A DNA stretch of 64,000 nt, from positions 105,676,807-105,740,806 of the forward strand of contig NC_088910.1 in the NCBI RefSeq assembly GCF_963576675.1, written 5' to 3'. The notes beneath the pieces are model-generated. The model saw only the letters and a list, made by a program, of their open reading frames with translations. It ran no database searches and had not been told where the DNA came from. This DNA is from Euphorbia lathyris. Its lineage: Eukaryota > Streptophyta > Magnoliopsida > Malpighiales > Euphorbiaceae. Of this stretch, positions 22,981 to 32,882 are shown one piece after another. The translations under genes were made by a program, and so were the position numbers. Positions within the stretch are counted from its first letter, which is position 1. Every line of letters starts with the position of its first letter.

Positions 22981-24282
22981 GGATTAATACACATATTTGC
23001 CTTTATATTTGTCTGTTTTGACACATATGCCCCTATATCAAATAAACACATAAATATATCTTTATATTTTTTCAATAACACCAAAAATACCCTAATCTAA
23101 CAGATTAAACTTATTTGACATAACGGTGCAACATGTAAGCCTCCACAGTAACTTTAGCCTCAACACCTTCTTCATCATACACAACCATTTCACTTGCCTA
23201 TCTTTTCATCCTCTCCGCTGTCACCTGTTGCTCCTTATTTACTCCTCTTCATATGATGATTTTGCTCTGCTTCCTCTTCCGAATCACTCCGATACTCATA
23301 TGTTTCAGGTTCACCATTGACAATTTCGGATCTGTAGAAGAGAAACTGGAGATGATGAGTTTGTGTATTGAAATCGACAACGGCGTATTAAAATCCCATA
23401 AGCCATCAGAGACATCTAAATCCCTAGTATGTTCTTCATCAATATGTACCAAATCAAGACACTTGGGACCGTTAGGAAATAGGTGATGCATAAATGCCGC
23501 AAATCAATCTCAGATCAACCATGCAACATGATGTCCTTCTAAATTCGATACTTTCTATAAGCTCGCTAGACTTCAAAACATACGACAAATCTTTTGCTCC
23601 ATTTTAGATTCGAACAAACAGAGAAACTCATGGACCAAAGTCAGTCAGCCGATGGTCGATCAGACCAAGGAAACGAAACCAATTTCTGCAGACTCCCACA
23701 AAATCCAAGACAACAGTCCTCATACTACGGATTATACGCCTTATCCAAAACTCGATCCCGACGATGTTGCTCCTCCTTCTAAGAATTGGGCTGACGTTTC
23801 CATGGCTCCTCCTTCTTCAAGTCCACTCCCATCTCAGGAGCTGCTACCACTGTTATTAATTGAATTGAATTTTGCTTTTATCCCATCCTAATTATGTTCA
23901 TTTGACTTGAATTTTGCTTTTCTCCATTGAGGGAAAATAAGTTTATGAATTCAATTTTTGCAGATACTATGGGACAAATGAAGGATGTGCTGGGGAAATG
24001 GGGAAACAAAGCCACTTTCTCGTTATTTTCTATAGCAAATAATAATAATAAATGTTTAGACAAATTTTTTTACATTTTGCATACAAGACTAATGACATGT
24101 AATCTGTTAATTGGTGTTATGTCAATAGTGTAATGACTAGACTAACAATGTTATTTTGTCTGTTAGATTAGGGCATTTTTGGTGTTATTGGAAAAATATA
24201 AGGGTATATTTATGTGTTTATTTGATACAGGAGCATATGTGCTAAAACGGACAAATATAGGGGCAAATATATGTATTAACCC
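22981..24282. mobile_element. Pack-MULE carrying a GEM-like gene fragment
   Basis: Ends GGATTAATACACATATTTGCC and its imperfect inverse (GGGGCAAATATATGTATTAA then CCC) continue as inverted repeats for over 100 bp (blocks CCCTAATCTAACAGATTAA and TTTTGGTGTTATTG). Exact 10-bp duplications AATTATATTT lie at 22971-22980 and 24283-24292. There is no transposase. The interior holds pieces of a host gene with an intron-like gap (23652-24015) plus an unassigned piece around 23250-23490, the arrangement expected of a Pack-MULE. Confidence 0.75.
23652..24015 (+). pseudogene. Captured fragment of a GEM-like (GRAM-domain) protein gene
   Basis: The first piece reads TTDYTPYPKLDPDDVAPPSK then NWADVS, the conserved N-terminal motif of plant GEM-like/FIP1 proteins. 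After an intron-like stretch ending TTTTTGCAG (23963), the second piece reads DTMGQMKDVLGKWGNKAT, matching the region just before the GRAM domain in those proteins. The GRAM domain itself is absent, so the fragment cannot make the normal protein. Retention of the intron and position between MULE ends point to DNA-level capture rather than a retrocopy. The donor gene is outside the window. Confidence 0.75.
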
Positions 24283-24490
24283 AATTATATTTTGTAATAC
24301 AATTCATTTATCAACTGAATCTACGACCATCGGAGAGCACTTCATTTCTCTCCCATCGACCTGGTTCTCTAGTGGCACTGGCTGGACTTCCGATTCGGTA
24401 TCAACGTATCGTCGTTCTCTCCATAGCGATTTTAATAATCACAGAACCACTACACCGCCTGTTTCATCGCCTTCCATTCGCCGAAATTGC

Positions 24491-24575
24491 CAGTTCTGGA
24501 AATTTCCAGAAATCTAGAAATTTCCAGAAATTTTGGAAATTTCCAGAAATTTTGGAAATTTCCAGATTTCTCTGG
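24491..24575. repeat. Tandem palindromic GGAAATTTCC repeats
   Basis: About four copies of GGAAATTTCCAGAAAT-type units. GAA..TTC alternation every 5 bp resembles a heat-shock element array, but this is a sequence resemblance only. It lies at the inner edge of the right arm of the 22251-24957 element. Confidence 0.6.
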
Positions 24576-24589
24576 AATCAGAATTTAAA

Positions 24590-24785
24590 AAAAAATAGAA
24601 GAAGAAAAAAAGAAGAAGAAGAGAAGAGAGGAGGAAGAAGAAGAGAAGAGAGAGGAAGAAGAAGAAGAAGAAGAAGAGGAGAAGAAAGGAGGAGGAGGAA
24701 GAGGAAGAAGAATGGAAGAAGAAGGAGAGAGGAGAGAAGGAAGAAGAAACATGGAAGAAGAAGGAGAGAGAGAAAGAAAAAAAAA
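24590..24785. repeat. Homopurine tract, right arm
   Basis: Almost pure A/G (GAAGAA, GAGGAA units) with one CATGG. It is the inverted copy of the tract at 22434-22622. The open frame across it (24372-25043) is an Arg/Glu/Lys-rich translation of the repeat, not a gene. Confidence 0.85.
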
Positions 24786-25502
24786 ATTATTTTTTCCAAT
24801 TTTACCCTTTGCCACATCATCACATTTAACGGTGTTAAGTCATTTTCCTTAATTCGTGTAACGGCATATAACACGGTCCTTTTTTATGTAAAAACAAACC
24901 ACATGAGTTTTTTTTTTAAATCAATGAAACCACAGAGGTTTTTTTTGGAATTTACCCTAATAATAATGATAATAATAATAATAAAAATAAAATATATAAA
25001 AATTAATTTTGAATTTGAAAAGTCAAAAAGTGTTTTTTGTTGACAAAATTGGCTATTACCACGTCAACAATCTAACGACATTAGGTTTTTTGTCTTGATT
25101 TTGCTAGCGGAACAAACCACGAGTACCGATCTACGAATTCGTGAAACCACAAGTTTTTTTTTAAGTTAACCCAAAAAATAAAAACAACAAATAAAAATCA
25201 CTATATTTTATCATTAAAATTACCTTCATAAAAAAATAAAAACTTTCAAAATATATCTAAATTGGATTATTATCTCGACAACAATAAAAAAAATTAGACT
25301 TGTAAGATCAAATATGTATGCATATATTTACATATAAATGTAGAATATGTTTAATTCGGTGCAGTTCAGTTTTTTTACATTTTTTCCCAAACCAAACTGA
25401 ATATCGAAATAAACCTAAAACTATAAATCAAAGTCAAATTGAAGTGTCAAAGAAACTGAACCATAAAATCGAATTGAATCAACAAATTGAATCAATTAGA
25501 TA

Positions 25503-25754
25503 ATGCAGTTTAATGCAAAACCGCTAACTGTTGATGTCGATGATCTTAAGAAATGTTGGCGTCCTTTCACCATATTTGGCCCACACTTACCAAACGCCAC
25601 TTACATCCAAGCCAACCCTTTCACATTTTGTACCATTATCCAGAAACTTACCGGAGCACCCGACGACCAATCTGCCCAAAAGTTTCCGTCCACCCATCCA
25701 AATGGATCCTTACCCATCCCTAGCCGTAAAAGAATCACCTTTAAGCTCGATTAA
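25503..25754 (+). pseudogene. VQ-motif protein fragment
   Basis: The frame reads NATYIQANPFTFCTIIQKLT then GAPDDQSAQKFPSTHPNGSL and PIPSRKR. The VQ core FxxxVQxLTG is present as FCTIIQKLTG, with Ile for Val, followed by the GAPDD and PIPSR segments typical of one subgroup of plant VQ proteins that bind WRKY factors. It ends at TAA 25752-25754 without the usual C-terminal helix, and no convincing N-terminal region or promoter is seen. Most likely a decayed copy; the family is otherwise usually intronless, so a truncated live gene cannot be excluded. Confidence 0.65.
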
Positions 25755-27115
25755 AGAAGACAGTGTGCCAAGAACCTTCAAATCAACCTTATAAACGACA
25801 ATCCTATAATAATTGGCAACACTTTCAAGTTATTAGTTATACACCTTCAATTAATTATTTAAACAATGTCTAGCGAAAACAATTAATCAAAAGAAACATT
25901 AAATTTAATGTAAAACCTTGGTAAACCTATAACCATACTAATGGGTCATTAAGTCTAATTATTTATAAATTTCAAATTGATCAATTTAATTATGGTGAAT
26001 TAAATGATTAAATATAATCAAGTTGGGAATTGGTATATAACCAATAAGCATTCAAAATTATAAATTAGTTCTCATTTTATGCATACTTAGATTTGAATTA
26101 AAAAGATAAAAACTATATAAATATGATTAAGATCCATCATAGCTCTATCTAGTATGATGTGTATTTCATATTGAAACTGAAATGAATAACAAAGATGATA
26201 AAGATAGATTTTATGGATATAAAAGAAGAGAAAGAACTAGAGTAGTAAAAATCGTAAGTACGTGAAGTTGGTGAAAGTAAGTGAAAACACGTGATAAAAA
26301 GTGAAAGGAAGTGAAAATAGCCTTTTCCATAGTGATCTTTTACAACTCTACTTTTTACCACTACTCTTGAGAAACCTATAAAGTCTCTTATTACTAGTAT
26401 ATTTTCATGCTCCCTTTGACTTTGTATTTATAAATGGATTAGTATTCTCCCGAACCTACTTTAGTTGACTTCTAAAACTCATTAGAACTCTTGCCTCCTC
26501 CGACGTTCATAATTTTTTGACTATTTTATCTCAATTAGAGGCTCAATCAAAGGCTCAATAATCCCTTCTGATGTCTCATTCGGAATTGTGGAAGGTTGGA
26601 AGTGGTTGAGTGAATTAATCCAACCAAACTTCATCATAGAGATAAATAAATCTGCTCAAATTCCAAGTTTGATACATCAACTTGATAACCATTTTCGGGT
26701 TACAATATAAATTTTGAAACATGTCTTTTAGAAAGTTGGATTCATATGTCTTAACTTTCTACAAAAATTTGAATCACCTCAATCCGAGCTTGTATGAAAT
26801 AATTATGCTCTAGTTACAAAAGAATATCGAATCTGGAAAACATTGTGCTAGTTGCTCCATTTCGTTTCGTTTTTGTCCCGAACAACACTTAAAACTCCAC
26901 GAAATAACACAAATGAGTCTCATAATATAAAGTAATGAAATAACTAAAAAATTTAACACAAAAAACGTGAATGCATTAATTCTAAAAATAATAAAAAGAT
27001 ACATGAAAATGCAACCTAACTCTCATCTCTTTAGGAATTCGATATAAAGTTGGAAGAACATGGAGAGGTAATTCCATAATTCTTTAAGGTAGATCTAGAC
27101 GTATATGTTACTGAA
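25755..27115. other. AT-rich intergenic sequence
   Basis: No recognisable gene. 26245-26310 has a degenerate GTGAAAGTAAGTGAAAA-type short tandem repeat. 26640-26830 resembles non-coding retroelement sequence, but I cannot name it. Confidence 0.4.
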
Positions 27116-27120
27116 CTTTC

Positions 27121-27330
27121 CAGGCATACCTAGAAGGGAGAAGAAACAACAAACATGTTTATCGTTCGTTCCGAAAAATGAGGGATATATGTAACATATA
27201 TCTTCGAGAGATGAAGTATGCGAATATGGCCCAAATTAGGCTTGGCATCAAGATGAAGAATGTGTTCTAAGGGATGGATTTCATAGATTTTTATGAATTA
27301 GCTGTCAAGACAATAAACTATTGGAGCTCT
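27121..27330 (+). pseudogene. Possible retrotransposon gag-like relic
   Basis: A frame reads YLEGRRNNKHVYRSFRKMRD then YLREMKYANMAQIRLGIKMK, a TAA, and MDFIDFYELAVKTINY in the same frame. The charged helical pattern is reminiscent of gypsy gag proteins, but there is no zinc knuckle. Low-confidence assignment. Confidence 0.3.
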
Positions 27331-27419
27331 ATGAACGTTATCCAAAATATGATCAATAATTACGCATTTTTTTAATAGTATTTACTTTTTTTTAATAGAC
27401 ATTGAATACTCAGCTAGGG

Positions 27420-28363
27420 AAGGAAATATGATGTCTTCATTTCAGTGTCCTCTTCATGTCCCTTTCACAAAAAGTGGTACCCACTTAAATAAAGTAATAA
27501 AATTCGAAAGGTTTTAGTTTTTGAAACTCACCTCCAAAATCAGAATAAAAGTGTTTGAGTTTAGCATTAAATTGTCTTATAATCATGGCATAAAATTTAG
27601 TAAATATGGAGTAAAAATCACTCTTATTCTTCAAACAATATTAAAAAAAAACATGAGTTGTCACGGATTTTTTTTTTAATAGAAAGCAAAGATTTAGTGA
27701 CACAAGGAACAAGTAAGACATCATTGAGTTTAAAATGATTGATAGAAGTTGTGCCAGAGTGAGTAATGGGCAAACCTTGACCATTTCCAAAACGTATATT
27801 ATCCTAACCGTGATATGAGATCATTTGATTGAGATGGTCATAGTTCTGGATACCATGGTTGTTCACAAGCAGCAGAGTCAGCAAACGGAGTATATCCTTG
27901 AATATCAGCCTATGCCATGTGTGCTTAAGGCAGCGGGGGCCCGGTGGGGTGATGAGTGCCTGTGCGGTGTCCAAATTTTTTATTGGGTCATTTGTCTGCC
28001 CAGTGACCTGTATCACGACAGATGTAATAATGACTTCGCTTTCTCTTAACTTGTGATTTGGTGATGGACTCAGCATTCCTGATTGTAAAGTTGACCAAGG
28101 GCGTATGTTCAGCACTCTTCTGAAGTAATTCTTGACGAATGAGTTCATCGTATAGTTCAAACCACTGAACCGGCTCGCCTCGACGGATTTTGAGAGCAGT
28201 GTGGACAGAGTGAAATTCCTTCCCAATAATTTTGTAGATAGTAGCAATCAAGTGAGTTATGGAAGGAGTAGTAAGTTCATCTACAATTAATTTCGGTTTT
28301 TGCAAATATGCAGACATAGAGAGATCATTCTTCTCAAGTGCATTCAATTCAAGAGTTAATTTC
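27420..28363 (-). pseudogene. Copia-3 remnant: gag C-terminus, protease and integrase scraps
   Basis: Reading 28363 downward: gag helices (NALEKNDLSMSAYLQKPKL, then RRGEPVQWFELYDELIRQEL), a zinc knuckle that has lost its first Cys (YICRDTGHWADK), the protease region (QPWYPEL in place of a WYPDSG-type site; IRFGNGQGLPITHSGT and KLNDVLLVPCVTKSLLS at 27677-27808), then an integrase scrap ending SDFGGEFQKL (about 27518-27640). There are many frameshifts and deletions. The N-terminal part of the same gag is 25 kb away at 53548-53890; the Sirevirus-like block between was inserted into it. Confidence 0.7.
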
Positions 28364-31075
28364 GCTTTTTCGTTCTAGCTTGTCTCGGCCATAGTCAGCG
28401 TCAGTGTATCCAACGAGTGTAAAGCCATGTGTGTTGGGATACCATAAACCTGCGTTCACTGAGCTTTGCAAGTATCTAAGGATTCTTTTTACAGCTATGT
28501 AATGAGATTCCTTGGGGTTAGATTGATATCTAGCACAGTAGCATACTGAGAACTGAATGTCCGGTCTACTGGCTGTTAAGTAAAGTAGAGAGCCTATCAT
28601 ACCTCGATACAATTTGCTGTCTACTGACTTACCATTCTCGTCAGCGCAGAGGATAGTGTCAGTGCCCATAGGAGTGGATATTGGCTTGCAATTTTCCAAG
28701 TCATATTTCTTTAATATCTCCTTGGCATATTTAGCTTGACTGATGAAGATGCCATTCTTTCCTTGTTTTATTTGAAGTTCGAGGAAGAAGTTGAGTTCTC
28801 CCATCATCGACATTTCAAACTCAGTCTGCATTTGTTTGCTAAATTCCTTGCACATTGATTCGTTAGTTGCACCAAATATTATATCATCAACATAAATTTG
28901 AGCCAGCAGGGTATCTTTACCCTTTCTCTTAATGAATAAGGTTGTATCAGCTTTGCCCCTGACATAATTTCTAGTCAGCAGGAAACTGGTCAGCCTCCCA
29001 TACCAAGCACGTGGTGCTTGCTTGAGGCCGTACAGAGCCTTTTTGAGTTTATAAACGTGGTTTGGGAATTTTGGATCCTCAAACCCTGGAGGTTGATTAA
29101 CATAAACTTCCTCGTTTATAACTCCATTAAGAAATGCACTCTTAACATCCATTTGGAATAATTTAAAGTTCATGTAAGATGCATATGCACATAAGATCCT
29201 AATAGCTTCTAGCCTTGCCACTGGGGCAAAGGTCTCACCGTAGTCAATACCTTCTTGCTGACTGTAGCCCTGAGCTACAAGCCTTTCTTTGTTCCTGACT
29301 ATATTTCCTTGCTCATCCAGCTTGTTGCGGAAGACCCATCTTGTTCCAATGGTCTTCTGACTCCTTGGATGTGGCACTGGCTCCCATACATCGTTTCTTC
29401 TGAATTGGTCAAGTTCCTCTTGCTTTGCGCTCATCCAGAATTCATCTTCCTCAGCATTAGCGAAGTTCTTAGGTTCCTGAACTGAGACGAAGGCTACATT
29501 GCTGAGGTACCTCCTGAGTTGATTCCTCGTCATCCGGGTATTCCCAGCAGAATCAAGGATTGCACTCTCTGAGTGCCCTCTTGGAATCCTTATCTCTTTA
29601 GGTAGATTTATGTCTTGTGCTGTCTGTGTTTCAACAATCTCTGCAGAAGTAGACTGATCAGTGAAAGTAATCTTAGGTTCACTCTTACTCTTGGTCAGCC
29701 TTTTAGTGAATGACTCAGTAGCTGGTTCTTGGTCAGCGGTTACTGAGTGTGGATCATCCTCGGTCAGTGGCTGGTATCTACCTGCAGGGTTAGTCTCGTC
29801 GAACTCAACATGTACTGACTCTTCTAAAATTTGAGTTCGTTTATTGAAAACTCTGTATGCTTTGCTGTTTGTTGAGTAGCCTAAAAAGATAGCCTCAACA
29901 GCTTTTGAGTCAAACTTTCCTAAGCTATCTTTGGTATTCAAAATAAAACATTTACAGCCAAAGGCATGAAAGTATCCAATGTTGGGCTTTCGTCCTTTCC
30001 AAAGTTCATAGGGGGTTTTCTTTAATATAGGTCTAACTAGAGCCCTATTAAGAATATAGCACGCTGTGTTAACAGCCTCTCCCCAAAAATACTTTGGAAG
30101 CCTATGCTCATCCAGCATTGTCCTAGCTATTTCAACCAGAGTTCTGTTCTTCCTTTCAACAACCCCATTTTGTTGAGGTGTTCTAGGAGCAGAGAAATTA
30201 TGGTCAATGTCGCTGGCTTCACAGAATTCAACAAACTTTTGATTTTTAAATTCTCCACCATTATCACTTCGAATGTGAGCCAATTTTAGGTCTTTATCAT
30301 TTTCAATTTATCTAACCAAATTTGAAAAAGTCTCAAAGGTCTCATCCTTGCTACTCAGCAAGATGACCCAAGTGTACCGAGAGAAGTCATCTACAATGAC
30401 CAAGGAAAATCTTCTTCCACCCAGACTCAGCGGCTGGACTGGACCGAAGAGATCCAAGTGTAGTAACTCTAACGGACGCTTAGTTGAGACAATATTTTTG
30501 CTGTGAAAAGATTGTTTGGTTTGTTTTCCAGCTTGGCAAGCGTGGCATAATTGATCTTTTTCAAATTTAAGTTCAGGCAGTCCCTCAACCAATTGCTTTC
30601 TTGCTAATTTGTCCAGGAGGTCCATGCTTACATGACCAAGTCTCCTGTGCCATAGCCAGGAATTTTCTTCCTTTGATACTAAGCATACAGTTTTTGAAAA
30701 CTTTTTCTCTAAGTCTAGCATAAAGACATTATCTATGCGAGGGGCAGTTAAAATTAACTCATTTGATTCACCCTCGTATATTTTACATCCAGTAGCATCA
30801 AATATAACTTTTCTCCCATTGTCACATAGCTGAGCTACGCTGAGTAAGTTATATTTGAGTCCGCTGACTAGGGAGACAGATTCAATAGTAGGATTACCTC
30901 CAATGGTTCCTGACCCTACTATCTTACCCTTCTTGTTGTCTCCAAAACTTACGCTTCCTCCTCGTTTACGCTCAAACGTGATGAACTGAGTTTCATCACC
31001 AGTCATATGCCTCGAGCATGCGCTGTCAATATACCACATCTTTGACTTCTCAGGACATCTCAGGCTTACCTGCAT
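28364..31075 (-). pseudogene. Sire copy A pol, one stop and truncated
   Basis: Starts at ATG 31075, six bases after the gag stop and in a different frame. Order: protease site WYIDSACS; gag-pre-integrase HRRLGHVSMD with CHACQAGKQ; integrase core LHLDLFGP and SDNGGEF with [13 protein letters not shown]; reverse transcriptase [24 protein letters not shown] and YVDDIIF; first part of RNase H. A TAA around 30305 (in the integrase, where copy B has a Lys codon) splits it into 31075-30308 and 30283 onward. Truncated at 28364 after [11 protein letters not shown], before the RNase H active-site region is complete. Confidence 0.9.
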
Positions 31076-31080
31076 TGTAA

Positions 31081-32820
31081 CTAGTTACTTTTAGGTACCC
31101 AATTCTTTTTGGGTCCTTGCTTGTTAGGTGCAACAGGTAAAGCATCATATTTTATTTTATGGCGACATACTTGGACAGTATGGCCATTCTTTCCACAGAA
31201 GTCACAGCTGACCTTCTGTTTAGGTTGTCTCACTGACTGGTCAGCACCCCAGTGCTGAGCATGCTAGCACACCTCTGTGGTGTGACCTTTCTTCCCACAG
31301 AAGTCACACTGGACGTTCCGCTGGGGATTCCATCTCTGCTGAGTACCTTGGTACTGATTTCTCAGAGGAATATTTCTTTTATTTGGAACCTTTAATTGGT
31401 TCTGGATAGTTGTGACGTCCTTTCTCAGTTTCTTCGAAACTGATTGGACTTCAGAGACAGACTCGTGTATGATCTTCATGTTATCATGCAAAGTTGAGTT
31501 GTCCTGAAGAAGGTATCTGAGGTCACTCAGCTTGACCTCTTCAACCTCATCACAGTGCCTGCTGAGTGCTCTAATTTTCTTATTACACTTTTTGACAAGT
31601 GTATAGAGATCACTCAGGGCATTACCCATTTCGTTTCTGAGCTGGGAAAGTGATATTACCTCATTTGATTGCTCCTCATCGTCAGATTCAACGGAGGGGT
31701 CAGTATGCTCAGAGACGCATGGCTCAGCAAGTTCGTCAGCCATGAAGTATATCTTCGCTGACTCGGTGACTTCAGCTTCTGTTGATGAAGACTCATCACT
31801 GTTGCTCCATGTAGCCACCATTGCCTTTTTTCCGTTCTTCTTATCTTTCCTCAGCGTGGGGCAGCTTGACTTTATGTGGCCAGTTTGATGACATTCAAAG
31901 CATGTAATGGGCTTTGAGTTGTCTTTCTTGTATTTGCTGTCGCTGGAGTCATCTTTATACTTATCAAACTTTCTGTAAGGCTTCTTAGAATATTTGTCAT
32001 TCTTCCTGAAGAGCCTTTTCATCTTCCTTGTGAACAAAGCCATCTCCTCATCATCTGTTGAGCTCCCATCAGTGGAGTCAGCTTTCATGACAAGAGACTT
32101 CTGCTTCTTGTCTTCAGATTTTTCCTTCACCTCGAAGTTTTTCATAGATATCTCATGGGTCAGCAACGAGCCGATGAGTTCGTCATATTTGTAGGTGGTT
32201 AAATCCTGAGCTTCCTCAACAGTGGTCTTCTTTGCTTGCCAGTCTTTAGAAAGACTCCTGAGTATCTTTTTGACTTGTTCTTCCTCAGTGAAGATCTTCC
32301 CAAGTCTCTTGAGCTCATTAATGATGTTGGTAAACCTTGCATTCATGTCAGATATGCCCTCATCATTGTTCATCTCGAACAGCTCGTACAGTCTCATCTG
32401 CTGGTTCACCTTAGACTCCTTTACTTTATTGGTTCCTTCGTAGGTGACCTCCAGCTTCTTCCAGATCCCTTGCGCCGACTCACAACCTGAGATTTTATTA
32501 TATTCTGCAGCATCGAGCGCACAGTGAAGCATATTGATAGCCAAAGCGTGATTTTGAAGCTTCTTGAGATCATCCTCTGTCCATTTGGCCTCAGCTTTTA
32601 CAACTGTTTGGCCAGCCACAACTTCGACAGGTACAAATGGGCCTTGCACTATAGATAGCCAGGCACTCATATTTGTAGCCTGGATGAAATTTTTCATCCT
32701 ATTCTTCCAGAAGGTATAGTTAGACCCGAAGAATAGGGGAGGCCGAGTGATGGACAGCCCCTCAGGCAATATCTGAGTTGTTTGGTTTCCTGGGAGAAAC
32801 CGAGTACTGTTTTCACCCAT
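31081..32820 (-). pseudogene. Sire copy A gag with in-frame TAG
   Basis: 580-codon frame from ATG 32820 to TAG 31083-31081, interrupted by a TAG at 31264-31266 that is shared with copy B. The N-terminus GSNYTFWKNRMKNFIQAT is the copia gag entry motif. Three CCHC knuckles: CFECHQTGHIKSSC (about residues 305-320), CDFCGKKGHTTEVC just before the TAG, and CDFCGKNGHTVQVC after it. A coiled-coil-prone region lies between the first and second. Large multi-knuckle gag proteins fit the Sirevirus group. Confidence 0.85.
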
Positions 32821-32868
32821 AGTAGGGATCAGCTCAAGGTTGTTAAACCTTTTACAGTGAGCTTTTAA

Positions 32869-32880
32869 GCTCCGATACCA
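32869..32880 (-). promoter_or_regulatory. Primer binding site of Sire copy A
   Basis: The - strand reads TGGTATCGGAGC two bases after the LTR end. It matches the initiator-Met tRNA 3' end except for one G; copy B has TGGTATCAGAGC at 52201-52190. Confidence 0.8.
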
Positions 32881-32882
32881 CT

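Larger units (their letters stand above)
22251..24957. mobile_element. Mutator-like element with about 400-bp inverted repeats
   Basis: Left arm 22251 to about 22640 and right arm about 24575-24957 are inverted copies at over 90 percent in the outer 200 bp (GGGTAAATT, ATGTGGTTTGTTTTTACAT and CGTTAAATGTGATGA blocks). TAATAATAA flanks both ends (22242-22250 and 24958-24966); the AAT-rich surroundings make this duplication less decisive. The inner parts of both arms are long pyrimidine/purine tracts. It carries a second, younger element at 22981-24282. Confidence 0.75.
20295..25172. mobile_element. Outer Mutator-like element carrying nested elements
   Basis: Ends GGGTTAACTT (20295-20304) and AAGTTAACCC (25163-25172) are exact inverted copies. 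The next 40 bp are similar (AAAAAACTT, TGTG.TTTCA and ATTCGTAG blocks). Exact 9-bp duplications AAAAAATAA lie at 20286-20294 and 25173-25181. No transposase is visible. Subtracting the nested elements at 20868-21736 and 22251-24957 leaves about 1.3 kb, consistent with a non-autonomous MULE. Confidence 0.7.
28364..32882 (-). mobile_element. Truncated second Sirevirus-like copia (copy A)
   Basis: A copia internal region on the - strand: PBS, gag, protease, integrase and reverse transcriptase, stopping abruptly at 28364 within RNase H. The full copy continues past the equivalent base (near 38580) into the rest of RNase H. Copy A uses as its 5' LTR the same LTR (32883-34236) that is the 3' LTR of the full copy, so the two form an LTR-sharing tandem. 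The missing 3' part was deleted together with a piece of the copia-3 gag at the junction. Confidence 0.85.

Noticed and set aside
24372..25043. 223-codon Arg/Glu/Lys-rich open frame
   Set aside because: Translation of the purine tract and the inverted repeat; the inverse arm gives different products, so no selection on a protein is apparent.
27121..27330. Host gene exon
   Set aside because: The frame has an internal stop and no splice context; a retroelement relic is more likely, though unproven.
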